Part shown: piece after piece, positions 14,889-22,741 of the stretch
Position numbering within the stretch: position 1 is the stretch's first letter
Layout: each line of letters starts with the position of its first letter
Origin: CAJWBT01 sp964401855
GTDB lineage: Bacteria > Chloroflexota > Dehalococcoidia > Lucifugimonadales > UBA3495
DNA length: 28,524 bases
Reading direction: 5' to 3'
Assembly (NCBI GenBank): GCA_964401855.1
Contig: CAYOAF010000178.1
Span: 1-28,524 of the forward strand
Translations under genes and position numbers: made by a program
The notes under the pieces: generated by a model
The model's input: the letters and a program-made list of their open reading frames with translations, nothing else
The model's database searches: none
Told to the model about the DNA's origin: nothing

Positions 14889-16360
14889 GTGCGCCGACCC
14901 TCCGCGCCCGTCCCCAACGGCAGGGTCCCACTCTGGGCCACGTTTCCGGCCTCGGTCAGCCCAGCGGTCTCGCCCGCCCGTGCACAGGCAGCCGCCCCCC
15001 GGCCGGCGCGCCGCCCGGTGGTGAGGGCTGTCGCAAGCCCGCCCATGTAGCCGGCGTGGCTGACATTGCCCGCGTCACAGCCCGCGGCGTACAGGCCGGG
15101 GATGGGATTGAACTTCACTTCTGAGTGCTCCGCGACCGCCAGGGGAAGGGTGGAGCTGCTCGACGACCGCCGGAGGACACGCAGGTCTGTGTCAACCTCC
15201 AGCCCGCCATGGGTGAACGTAACGCCCGGCCGGACCAGTACCGCGTTGAAAGGCGGCTTCACGATGGGGAAGCGGTTTCCTTGCCGTGGAGGGTTTAGCT
15301 GGTCCGGATGACCCCCGGCAAGCGCTTGATTGAACTCCCGCAGGGTGAGGAGCGCCCTGTCGCCGGCAACTCCCCAGCTTTCCAGGGCGTCGCAAAGTTC
15401 CTCCAGTGTTTGCCTTTCGATCACCGGGCCGCCGCGGTTACGCAGCCGTTCGATGAAAGTCCGGGCCAGGCCTTGCCGCAAGGGGAGTTCTGCGATCTCG
15501 GCGTCCGTGATGTAGACGGCCGTCGCGTCCCGCTGCAAAGCCATTGCCTGGGCGAGGTGCTCCTCCCCCGTGCCCCCCGATTCGTCGGCGAACCGGCGGC
15601 CGTCGAGGTTGATGGCCACGGACACATGGCCCTGGCGCTGGGTCATGTCTCTCAACTCCTTTGGCCCGAAACCGGCCGGTGGAGCGGGGAGGGCATGGCC
15701 ATAGAAAGCCGACATTGCCGGGGCGACGGCGGCGCCGATTCCGGTGGCGGCGAGAAAACCGTCGCCCGTGCTCCACGGGTTAGCCCGCAGGTAGACTTTG
15801 TCCGCGTAAGGCGTCACGTACCGCACCAGCAGCTCAGGATTTCCCTGGAAGCCGCCAGATGCCAAGACGACGGCCCCAGCCTCAATGTCGACGGCGCCGC
15901 CTGGCGACGACACTCGCACCCCACGAACCGCGCCGTCCTCGTACAGCAAGGTTTCCATGGGCGTTTCCAGCTCAAGCTCTCCGCCAAGGGCTTGCAACCG
16001 GGACTCGAATAGCCAGGCAAGATCGGGGGGGCTCGCCCCGCGGCCCCGGCCGTACGACTTGAAATCCCGCTCCGCCTCCAGGCTCACGCCGTGGCCTTCC
16101 AGCCAGGAGAGCCCCTCCCACAGGTCATCTACTACCATGTCCTGAAGGGCGGTATTGCCGTCGGGTATCATCTTTCGCAAAACGGCCTTGCTAATAAAGG
16201 TCCAGATGAGCCCGCCGGAGAGCCTCATGGAGCCGCCGGACCGGGAGCCCTTCTCCACGGTGATGACGCGGGCGTGGTCATCCAAGGCCGACAGCGAGGC
16301 GCACATCCCCGCCATTCCGCCGCCTACGACGACCACATCGGTCTGTCGGCGCGTCAGCAA
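14882..16360 (-). CDS. FAD-dependent dehydrogenase, copy 1 (TTG start)
   Basis: 492-residue paralogue of the next gene downstream with the same domains: DVVVVGGGMAGMCASLSALD, VEKGSRSGGSMRLSGGLIWT, GDGFLAATGIGAAV, DGRRFADES and the closing LYAAGCDAGNVSHAGYMGG. The frame is open to 16573, but the extra 71 residues are Arg/Gly/Pro-rich and unlike the family. A TTG at 16360 gives (M)LTRRQTDVV, matching MVTRRQADVV of copy 2, and has GGAGGG with the same 9-nt spacer, so TTG is the likely start. Compared with copy 2 it has a longer C-terminal tail (ACARAGETAGLTEAGNV...). The pair may form a heterodimer or oxidise related substrates; that is inference. Confidence 0.88.
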   Translation of the reverse strand: MLTRRQTDVVVVGGGMAGMCASLSALDDHARVITVEKGSRSGGSMRLSGGLIWTFISKAVLRKMIPDGNTALQDMVVDDLWEGLSWLEGHGVSLEAERDFKSYGRGRGASPPDLAWLFESRLQALGGELELETPMETLLYEDGAVRGVRVSSPGGAVDIEAGAVVLASGGFQGNPELLVRYVTPYADKVYLRANPWSTGDGFLAATGIGAAVAPAMSAFYGHALPAPPAGFGPKELRDMTQRQGHVSVAINLDGRRFADESGGTGEEHLAQAMALQRDATAVYITDAEIAELPLRQGLARTFIERLRNRGGPVIERQTLEELCDALESWGVAGDRALLTLREFNQALAGGHPDQLNPPRQGNRFPIVKPPFNAVLVRPGVTFTHGGLEVDTDLRVLRRSSSSSTLPLAVAEHSEVKFNPIPGLYAAGCDAGNVSHAGYMGGLATALTTGRRAGRGAAACARAGETAGLTEAGNVAQSGTLPLGTGAEGRRTW

Positions 16361-16655
16361 GTGCTCCGGCCCTCCATGCCCGGCTCCGGGGGTAGGCCCG
16401 GCACTTGAATGCGTATCCGGCCTCGGCCCACCCGGCGGTCTTTCGCGCTTCAGGGTCCTCCAGCGGCCATCCCCACGATCCGGCCGGAAGCCGCCGGTTG
16501 AGGCCCCCATGGCCGCCTTTCGCAGCCTACGCTCCCCAATTGTTCGTGTCAAGGATGCCTGGCCGGGGCCCACCGGAGAGCGTGGCGCCCCTTGTCAGAC
16601 CAGTGAGAGTGCCACCCTACTGAACCGTGATCAAGTCACTAGACCGGCGAGGAGG
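16361..16655. other. Intergenic/leader region upstream of the flavoprotein operon
   Basis: Lies between the flavoprotein TTG start and the palindromic repeat. It stays open in the flavoprotein frame to 16573, but the translation is low-complexity Arg/Pro/Gly and there is no ribosome site at that upstream start. It should contain the operon promoter, but no convincing -35/-10 pair was found. Confidence 0.3.
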
Positions 16656-16731
16656 AAATCCCCCTATTCCCCCTTTGTTAAAGGGGGACAACGTATGGTC
16701 AAGGTTTTGGGATAGTTACTAAGGGGGATTT
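16656..16731. repeat. Palindromic MITE-like repeat (AAATCCCCCT...GGGGGATTT)
   Basis: A 76-bp element bounded by AAATCCCCC (16656-16664) and its reverse complement GGGGGATTT (16723-16731), with an internal hairpin CCCCCTTT-GTT-AAAGGGGG at 16669-16687. This C-run/G-run architecture is a widespread miniature repeat in several phyla, including cyanobacteria and Chloroflexota. It lies between the decarboxylase-like gene and the flavoprotein operon and could also hinder read-through. Confidence 0.65.
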
Positions 16732-16777
16732 GGCCCATCTCACAACAGGTAAACGGCCACCCCGGAACAAGTTGCGC

Positions 16778-17518
16778 TCACAAGACCAATGCGGGCATAT
16801 CGGCCAGAAGCCGGCCTCGCCCTGATATTTGCCGGTCGACGCCCGCCGTGAGCAGGCACCGCCAAATCGTGGCCTGGCTCGAAGTGACCACCGGCTTGCC
16901 AAGGCGCCGCTCCAGTTCATCAGCCACCTCCAGGGTCCGCCACGCGGTGCACGGCAGGAACAGAGCATCGGCTTCCGGCCGGGCCGCGGCCGCCGCGAAC
17001 TTGGCAATCTCCCTGGGGTCGTGCTCGTTGATTTCCTGGGTGCCCGCCAGGCATATGCTGGGGTCGCCGTCCACATTGAGGACCTGGAAGCCATTATTCT
17101 CGAAGTAGACCCGAAGTTTTTCGTTGGCAAACTCAGGATAGGGAGTAGCGACCGAGATACGATGAGCGCCCAGGGTACGCAGCGCGAAGACCACCGAGGG
17201 GCTGGTGAGCACCACGGAAGTATCCACCGCCGCGCTCAGATTTCGCTCCATCTCTAGGGGCCACTCCGGTCCCCGGTAGAAGGTGTTGAATGTGGCCGCT
17301 ACGGCAATCACGTCAACCTTAGCCTGCGCCAGGTACAGTGCGCCCGCCTCGATATCCGAGTTCATCCGGTCGATCGCCTCGTCGGTCAGGGCCTGGTTTT
17401 GAAGCCAGAGCCGGTGGGAATGGACAGTCACGTCATCCGGGACGGCCCGGTTGAAATCGGGTTCCGCCACGCTGTTGGTTGCGGGTACCAGCACTCCCAA
17501 ACGTTTTCGAGCGCCCAT
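16778..17518 (-). CDS. Arylmalonate decarboxylase / maleate isomerase family protein (Asp/Glu racemase superfamily)
   Basis: 246-residue protein with the family N-terminus LGVLVPATNSVAEPDF, the FYRG segment (IAVAATFNTFYRG), ALRTLGAHRISVATPYPEF, and the second active-site region LFLPCTAWRTLEVADELERR. Racemases and maleate isomerases of this fold use two cysteines; here the second is present (C190) but the first position is Ala (A75). Bordetella arylmalonate decarboxylase has the same single-cysteine pattern (G74/C188) and similar FYRG and ERRLG-PVV-SS segments, so a cofactor-free decarboxylase of a substituted malonate is the best guess. GGAGG lies 7 nt before the ATG. It is upstream of the flavoprotein/hot-dog operon on the same strand, separated by about 420 bases and a repeat. 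Confidence 0.85.
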   Translation of the reverse strand: MGARKRLGVLVPATNSVAEPDFNRAVPDDVTVHSHRLWLQNQALTDEAIDRMNSDIEAGALYLAQAKVDVIAVAATFNTFYRGPEWPLEMERNLSAAVDTSVVLTSPSVVFALRTLGAHRISVATPYPEFANEKLRVYFENNGFQVLNVDGDPSICLAGTQEINEHDPREIAKFAAAAARPEADALFLPCTAWRTLEVADELERRLGKPVVTSSQATIWRCLLTAGVDRQISGRGRLLADMPALVL

Positions 17519-17735
17519 TGGCCGCCTCCAGATGGAAGACTTCCCAGATTCCTGCTGCCGGGGCCGGCGGGGCGCCGGCGCCTCCCATTATATCCAACCG
17601 GATGGATGTCAATTCTACGCCCAGACCCGACGTGGTTCAACCGGCCACTGGCGCAGACAAGCCCGCTGAATGAAGAGTCCCGAGCCGCCGCGGTGGCGAA
17701 ATCGCTGCGGCTCTCGTGAATTTCCCGTACCTGTC

Positions 17736-17744
17736 TGGTACAAT
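17736..17744 (+). promoter_or_regulatory. Candidate extended -10 promoter for tRNA-Arg
   Basis: TGGTACAAT fits an extended -10 element (TGn plus TACAAT, 5 of 6 matches). No good -35 is seen. It lies about 70 bases before the tRNA. The rest of 17519-17814 holds nothing recognisable. Confidence 0.3.
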
Positions 17745-17814
17745 CATGGGGTGGGCGTAGGGCCGGGAAGGCTTGCCGGACAGACCATGGGCCCTGTCCT
17801 CAGAAACGCGGCGC

Positions 17815-17890
17815 GTCCCAGTAGCTCAGGGGATAGAGCGGCTGCCTTCTAAGCAGCGGGTCGCGGGTTCGAATCCTGCCTGGGACGCCA
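17815..17890 (+). tRNA. tRNA-Arg (anticodon TCT)
   Basis: A complete cloverleaf of 76 nt with encoded CCA: acceptor stem GTCCCAG / CTGGGAC plus discriminator G and CCA (17888-17890), D arm GCTC...GAGC, anticodon stem GCTGC / GCAGC with loop CTTCTAA (anticodon TCT), and T arm GCGGG-TTCGAAT-CCTGC. It reads AGA codons. Degenerate copies of its 3' half occur on the opposite strand near 26640 and 27853, so this gene, or a relative, has served as a recombination target or source. Confidence 0.95.
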
Positions 17891-18272
17891 AATGACAATC
17901 ACTCGCACCTATGCGAAGCTAAAGGCAGCTTGTTGGGGAGGGCTGCCATGGTTTCCGATAGGTCTAGCTCGGATGTTTATGCACCTAATCTGGACCGCGG
18001 ACCCATATCCGCCGGTGGCTCACTTTCCTCCACAAGCGCGGCAACAAGCCCGCCACCGTCTCTCTGTTCGCTTTCCTGGCGCTGAACACATCTTAATAAC
18101 TGCAGAAGGGCGTCATCCTTGCCATCGCGTTGGGCAACCGCACGAGAGGGCGGCGGTATGCTCCTCGTTGAGACGCTGTCGTCAGAATGGGCATGCGTCG
18201 CCCAGTTGACTTGGGGCACCCCTCTTTCCGGGCAGCCGGACCCGCTGAACTCGAGTTTCCGCGAGGATAGAT
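17891..18272. other. Intergenic region after tRNA-Arg, no gene recognised
   Basis: About 380 bases. No integrase gene, repeat or att-like copy of the tRNA end is seen here, so there is no sign of an island inserted directly at this tRNA. The downstream CoA-transferase is preceded by GAGG at a normal distance. Confidence 0.3.
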
Positions 18273-19487
18273 ATGCCGGATGCCGCTCTCAGTGACATCA
18301 AGGTTCTCGATCTCACGCACCACATCGCCGGGCCGTACTGCACGAAACTCCTTGCCGATTTCGGCGCGGAGGTTATCAAGATAGAGCCGCCGGGCCGCGG
18401 AGACCCCGCCCGCCGCGCCGGCCCCTTCTACCAGGACGAGCCGCATCCAGACAAGAGCGGGCTTTTCCTCCACCTCAACACCAACAAGCTAGGTGCAACC
18501 CTCAACTTGAAAGCACCGGAGGGGGTCCGCATTTTCAAAGAGCTTCTCAAAGATGCGGATGTGGTGGTCGAGAACTTCGCGCCCCGGGTCATGCCGGGCT
18601 TGGGCCTGTCCTACCAAGAGCTGGCCAAGGTCAACCCCAGAGTAATCATGACCTCGATCTCGAATTTCGGCCAGACCGGTCCCTACCGGGACTTCGTGGC
18701 TACAGAACTCACCCTGTTTGCCATGGAATGCCAGATGTCCCATACAGGCTCACCCGACCGGGAGCCCATATATCTGGGTGGCGCTGTATCCCAGTACCTT
18801 GCGGGGAATTCGGCCGCCCTGGCTACCATGGCGGGAATCATGGGGGCCCGGCTCCAAGGGGAAGGGCAACAGATAGACGTCTCCATCGTGGAGTCCTGGC
18901 TGGGCACGGGCGCCGGCATTGCATCCCTCACGAAATACATTTACAGCGGGCTGGTGGAGAAGCGGTCGAATGCGGTCGGGCGGATATTCCCGGCCCAGGA
19001 TGGTTTCGTCCATTTTGTCGCAGCTGGAGCCGGCGCCGGGCCTCCCCCCCAGCGGGACTGGGGCCGGCTGGTGAAGCTGCTGGACATGCCGGAGCTGCTG
19101 GACGACGAGCGCTTTGCTACCTTCGCCGCCCGGTCGGAAAACGCGGGCGAGCTTCTGGATTTGGTTCGTCCCTGGCTTGCGGAACGAACCAAGTTCGAGA
19201 TCACCCGCCTGTCTCAGGCGGAGCGAGTGTTCGCCGCACCGCTTCTGATGGTGGATGAAGTGGTAAACGATCCACATAATGAGGCGAGAGGGTTCTTCGA
19301 AGAGGTACACCACCCCGCCACGGGCCCGCTGAGATACCCTGGAGCGCCAGCCAAGATGACGGAGACTCCCCGGCAGGCCGCCCGGCCCGCACCCCTGCTG
19401 GGGCAGCACAATGAAGAGATGTACTCCGGCCGCCTCGGGTATTCCAGGGTTGACCTGGTGCGTCTGCGGGAAGCGGGAATAATCTGA
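18273..19487 (+). CDS. Class III (CaiB/BaiF) CoA-transferase (Glu at nucleophile position)
   Basis: 404-residue CaiB/BaiF family protein: SDIKVLDLTHHIAGPYCTKL at the start, LNTNKLGATLNLKAPEG, the VENFAPRVMPGLGL segment, and PLLGQHNEEMY at the end. The nucleophile region is IDVSIVESWLG, so Glu (E207) stands where formyl-CoA transferase has Asp. It is less similar to the tandem pair at 4943-7396 than those are to each other. A second, more divergent CaiB/BaiF gene starts 56 bases downstream on the same strand, so two dissimilar class III subunits are probably co-expressed, as in known heteromeric members of the family. Substrate unknown. Confidence 0.92.
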   Translation: MPDAALSDIKVLDLTHHIAGPYCTKLLADFGAEVIKIEPPGRGDPARRAGPFYQDEPHPDKSGLFLHLNTNKLGATLNLKAPEGVRIFKELLKDADVVVENFAPRVMPGLGLSYQELAKVNPRVIMTSISNFGQTGPYRDFVATELTLFAMECQMSHTGSPDREPIYLGGAVSQYLAGNSAALATMAGIMGARLQGEGQQIDVSIVESWLGTGAGIASLTKYIYSGLVEKRSNAVGRIFPAQDGFVHFVAAGAGAGPPPQRDWGRLVKLLDMPELLDDERFATFAARSENAGELLDLVRPWLAERTKFEITRLSQAERVFAAPLLMVDEVVNDPHNEARGFFEEVHHPATGPLRYPGAPAKMTETPRQAARPAPLLGQHNEEMYSGRLGYSRVDLVRLREAGII

Positions 19488-19543
19488 GCCCACCTAGCCC
19501 TGCCCTGGGGCAATGCAACTGGGGGCACGGCAAGGAGATGCTG

Positions 19544-20842
19544 ATGTCAAGACTTCCTCTTGAGGGAATCCGGGTCATTGATGGAGGAGACGTGCTTGCC
19601 GGTCCATACGGCTGTACTCTTCTGGGTGATCTGGGCGCGGAGGTCATCCGCGTGGAGAGTATCCAGCGCGGGGCAAGATGGAGAGGCCAGATCAGAGCGA
19701 CTGGCACCAGACCGGCGTCGGTCAGCCCGGCCAACTGGACCTATCCCGACGGCATTCCCGGGGAGCGGCCCTACAACCGGGAGCCGAAATACAACGGCTC
19801 GAACCGTAACAAGCTGGGCATCACGCTAAACCTTGCCCACCCCAGCGGTATCGAGCTTTTCAAGCAGCTGGTAGCGGTGAGCGACGTGATTATTGAGAAC
19901 TTCGCCGCGGGAGTATATGAAAAGCTCGGTCTGGGATATGAGGCGCTATCCGGCATCAACCCGGGTATCGTGGTGGTTTCCATGCCGCTGTTGGGCAACA
20001 CCGGGCCGTACCGGTCGCATCGTGGCATGGGCACCGACCTTGACGCCTTGTCGGGGCATATCAGCTTGAGGGGCTACTCCGATGGAAATCCTACTCAAGT
20101 CCAGCCTCATTACCATTCCGACAGCGTATCCGGCATGACCGCTGCCTTCGCCGCCCTGGCCGCCCTCAATTACCGCCGGCGCACCGGCAAGGGGCAATTC
20201 ATCGATGTGAGCGAGGGCGAGACGTTCTTGCCGCATCTGGGAGAAGCCTTCATGGACTACACTATGAACGGCCGAGTCGGGCGTCCCATGGGGAATGCCC
20301 ACCCTACCATGGCGCCACACGGCTGCTACCGCTGCCAGGGTGAGGATTCATGGGTGACCATCGCCGTGCCCAGCAATGAGGTTTGGGCGCGCTTCCGTCG
20401 CGCCATCGGGGACCCGGCCTGGGCCGGGGAGGACCGGTTCGCCGACGCCGCCAGCCGCTGGGAGAACCAGGCCGAGCTGAACCCGCTCATCGAGAGGTGG
20501 ACTATCCAGCGCAGCCCCTATGAGGTCATGCAGGCCCTCCAAAACGCGCGGGTTCCGGCGGGCCCCGTCCTGAGTGTTGATGAAATCCTCGTCGACCCTC
20601 ACCTGAAGGAGCGCGGCTTCTTTGAGTTGGCGACTCACAAAGAGGCCGGGACCCACCTCTATCCCGGGCCGTCCTGGAAGTTCAACAAGACCCCATTGAG
20701 CATACGGATGCTGGGGAGCTGCCTCGGTGAGTACAACTCCCAGATTCTGGGCGGCCTCCTGGGGCTCAACGAAGCGGAGATAACGGAGTTGGAGAGGCAG
20801 CAGATCATCGGCACTGAATACCTGCAAGCGGCAGACCAATAG
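19544..20842 (+). CDS. Class III (CaiB/BaiF) CoA-transferase, divergent
   Basis: 432-residue CaiB/BaiF protein, longer than its neighbour because of an insertion near residues 45-85 (RARWRGQIRATGTRPASVSP region). Core motifs: LEGIRVIDGGDVLAGPYGCT, SNRNKLGITLNL, ENFAAGVYEKLGLGY, and GKGQFIDVSEGETFL, where Glu (E226) lies at the usual Asp position. The C-terminal LLGQHNEE signature is altered to CLGEYNSQIL. AAGGAG abuts an ATG at 19538 but stands 6 nt from the ATG at 19544, so the latter is the likely start. Downstream, 5 bases after its stop, begins a broken CinA-like gene. Confidence 0.92.
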   Translation: MSRLPLEGIRVIDGGDVLAGPYGCTLLGDLGAEVIRVESIQRGARWRGQIRATGTRPASVSPANWTYPDGIPGERPYNREPKYNGSNRNKLGITLNLAHPSGIELFKQLVAVSDVIIENFAAGVYEKLGLGYEALSGINPGIVVVSMPLLGNTGPYRSHRGMGTDLDALSGHISLRGYSDGNPTQVQPHYHSDSVSGMTAAFAALAALNYRRRTGKGQFIDVSEGETFLPHLGEAFMDYTMNGRVGRPMGNAHPTMAPHGCYRCQGEDSWVTIAVPSNEVWARFRRAIGDPAWAGEDRFADAASRWENQAELNPLIERWTIQRSPYEVMQALQNARVPAGPVLSVDEILVDPHLKERGFFELATHKEAGTHLYPGPSWKFNKTPLSIRMLGSCLGEYNSQILGGLLGLNEAEITELERQQIIGTEYLQAADQ

Positions 20843-20847
20843 GGCCG

Positions 20848-21212
20848 ATGTGCCGCTTCTACCGCAGCGGAGCGGTCATCTACACCCGCGCCGCCCAGCA
20901 GGGGTTGCTCAACGTCCCCTACGATGCCATGGAGGGCATGCGGGCGAGTACCGAGGCCAATGCTTTGCTGAACGCCCGCACCATACGTGAAACCCTTGGG
21001 ACGACCTGGGGCATGAGTGAAACCGGCGCCGGCGGCCCAACCGGGAACCGGTATGGTGATGCCGCGGGCCACGCCTGTATAGCCGTCGTGGGACCCGTCG
21101 AGCGCGTCATGACAGTCGAAACCGGTGACTCGGACCGGGAGAGGCCAACATGTGGTCTTTTGCCACGGCGGCGATGGATCTGCTGGAACAGTGTGTGAAG
21201 GAGTCCGCCTGA
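20848..21212 (+). pseudogene. CinA-like protein remnant (5'-truncated and frameshifted)
   Basis: The frame starting 20848 reads a CinA C-terminal (nicotinamide-nucleotide amidase-like) domain from the middle: FYRSGAVIYTRAAQQGLL, ALLNARTIRETLGTTWGMSE, then TGAGGPTGNRYGDAAGHACI. The segment expected before FYRSG (catalytic SGGLIS...VPGAS) is missing; the frame begins right after the CoA-transferase stop. After SDRE it runs into junk, whereas skipping two bases (AG at 21142-21143, inside GAGAG) restores EANMWSFATAAMDLLEQ to a TGA at 21210-21212. So the gene has lost its 5' end and carries a dinucleotide duplication. Probably non-functional unless both are assembly artefacts. Confidence 0.7.
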
Positions 21213-22423
21213 TCACGCCCGCACGTCAACTGCTGACGGCTTTTCAGTTTGGGGATATCCGGATGCTGTGGATTTCCACGGTATCCAACCAGCTTGGGCA
21301 AGGGGTGCAGCTCGTTGTCCTTGGCTGGCTGGTATTCGATATGACCGGCTCTAGCGGGATGGTCGGGGTGATCTTCGCGGCGCGGGCGGCGCCCAACCTG
21401 ATCGTGGGGCTCATTGCCGGCTCCATAACCGACCGGGTAGACCGGCGCACGATGATGCGCGTCGCGGTGTCGGGCCTGGCGCTGACCTCCCTGGGAGCCG
21501 GTCTCGTGTTGTCCACCGGGCAGTTGGACATTTGGCAGCTAATGCTGGTCACTTTCATGCTGGGGACCTTTCAAGCTTTCTACGTGACGGCCAGACAGGT
21601 CTATGTTTACGATGTGGTGGGCGCCAGTGGAGTGATAAACGCCATCGCGTTAATCAGCTTGGGTCAGCGGTTGGGTCAGGTATTCGGTGCACTGATGGCC
21701 GGGGCCCTCATCTACTGGCAAGGGGCCGGCACTTCCTTCCTGGCAATGAGCCTGGGATACGGTTTCGGGGTTATGACCCTTTACATGCTGCGCCACGCCG
21801 GTGGCTCGGCCCCTCCGCAGCGCGAACTGATGGGCGAGAATATCCTCAACTATTTCAGGGCCCTCAGGACCAACCGGCTCATGTTGAGCCTGATGGTTTC
21901 GACCGCCGCGACCGAGGTTTTCGGGTTTTCCCATCAGGTTATGCTGCCGATTCTGGCCAAGGATGTGTTGCTGGTGGGCGCCGTGGGGTTGGGAGTGCTT
22001 ACCGCGTTTCGTTTCCTCGGCGGCGCTCTGGGGGTCGTTATCTTGGCCGCGCTGGGAGAGGTCCGGCGCCGGGGGCTGCTGCTGCTGTCAGCCGTGGCCC
22101 TATTCGGCATCGGCCAAGTGCTGCTGGGCCAAGCCTTCAATTTCTGGGTGGCCTTGCTTGTTGTCGCGTTCGCCAATGCGATGGCTTCGATAGCCGACGT
22201 GCTCCACCAGAGTTTGCTCCAGCTAAGCGTTTCCAACGAGCAACGAGGGAGAGCGATGGGTTCCTGGATCGTAGGAATCGGCACAGCGCCGGTGGGCCAT
22301 TTGCAGGTCGGCTATCTGGCGGAGGCCACCAACGCCAGGATAGCCCTCCTGATCAACGGTGTTACGTTGGCGGTCCTCGCCTTAACGTTGGGAGTGGTAT
22401 TGCCCCGGTTGCGGCGCCTTTAG
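21191..22423 (+). CDS. MFS transporter (EntS-like exporter family)
   Basis: About 410 residues of alternating hydrophobic helices, typical of a 12-TM major facilitator in the inner membrane. The N-terminal half contains GQGVQLVVLGWLVFDMTGSSGMVG and the loop 2-3 signature GSITDRVDRRTMMR; a central hydrophilic loop (about GGSAPPQRELMGENILNYFRALRTNR) separates the two six-helix bundles. It resembles the EntS/MFS_3 group of proton-coupled exporters; cargo unknown. The start is uncertain: GTG 21191 is in frame, a CTG at 21209 has AAGGAG with a 5-nt spacer, and the frame is open from 21125, but the earlier part overlaps the CinA-like remnant. A terminator follows 22 bases after the stop. Confidence 0.88.
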   Translation: MCEGVRLITPARQLLTAFQFGDIRMLWISTVSNQLGQGVQLVVLGWLVFDMTGSSGMVGVIFAARAAPNLIVGLIAGSITDRVDRRTMMRVAVSGLALTSLGAGLVLSTGQLDIWQLMLVTFMLGTFQAFYVTARQVYVYDVVGASGVINAIALISLGQRLGQVFGALMAGALIYWQGAGTSFLAMSLGYGFGVMTLYMLRHAGGSAPPQRELMGENILNYFRALRTNRLMLSLMVSTAATEVFGFSHQVMLPILAKDVLLVGAVGLGVLTAFRFLGGALGVVILAALGEVRRRGLLLLSAVALFGIGQVLLGQAFNFWVALLVVAFANAMASIADVLHQSLLQLSVSNEQRGRAMGSWIVGIGTAPVGHLQVGYLAEATNARIALLINGVTLAVLALTLGVVLPRLRRL

Positions 22424-22444
22424 CCTGGTCTGGCGCGAATTGCG

Positions 22445-22479
22445 CCCCGGCTGGTATTCTCTTCCGGAGCCGGGGTTTT
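22445..22479 (+). terminator. Intrinsic terminator after the MFS gene
   Basis: Stem CCCCGGCT (22445-22452) / AGCCGGGG (22468-22475), 15-nt loop, followed directly by TTTT. It separates the CoA-transferase/MFS unit from the dehydratase gene, which therefore needs its own promoter. Confidence 0.65.
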
Positions 22480-22505
22480 GCGAACGGCCGGGTAAGGAGT
22501 ATATT
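22478..22505 (+). promoter_or_regulatory. Candidate sigma70-type promoter for the AbfD gene
   Basis: TTGCGA (22478-22483) and TATATT (22500-22505) with a 16-nt spacer match the -35 (4 of 6) and -10 (5 of 6) consensus. They lie just after the MFS terminator and leave a leader of about 230 nt before the dehydratase start. Confidence 0.35.
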
Positions 22506-22555
22506 GGCATGGCCGGCGCCACTGAATCTTCCGGGCATTTCATGCAGGAGGACCG

Positions 22556-22734
22556 GTGGCGGAGAGCGTTGCGGTAAGGAATGTGACGATCGATGTCTTG
22601 TTGGACACCACGCCGCTTGGATGGGCGTGCCGCCGGTGTCCCCGGACAACCTGCCGGACAACTTGGATGAGGACCAGCGCCTAGCACCGCCGGTCCGCCC
22701 GGACCACAGCTTGGATACGATTTCGCGGAGGTGA
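22556..22734 (+). pseudogene. Possible small ORF split by a frameshift upstream of AbfD
   Basis: GTG 22556, behind AGGAGG with a 4-nt spacer, opens AESVAVRNVTIDVLLDTTPL and then degenerates. In another frame from ATG 22621 the DNA reads GVPPVSPDNLPDNLDEDQRL and on to TGA at 22732-22734. Both look protein-like and a single shift near 22615-22625 would join them into about 59 residues. No family is recognised; it may be chance in G+C-rich leader DNA. Confidence 0.25.
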
Positions 22735-22741
22735 CGCCTTG

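Noticed and set aside
16361..16573. N-terminal extension of the first flavoprotein to an upstream start
   Set aside because: The extra residues are Arg/Gly/Pro-rich without resemblance to the family, while TTG 16360 has a ribosome site placed exactly as in the paralogue.
17892..18209. 105-codon open frame right after the tRNA
   Set aside because: No ribosome site or recognisable motif; it would start one base after the tRNA 3' end.
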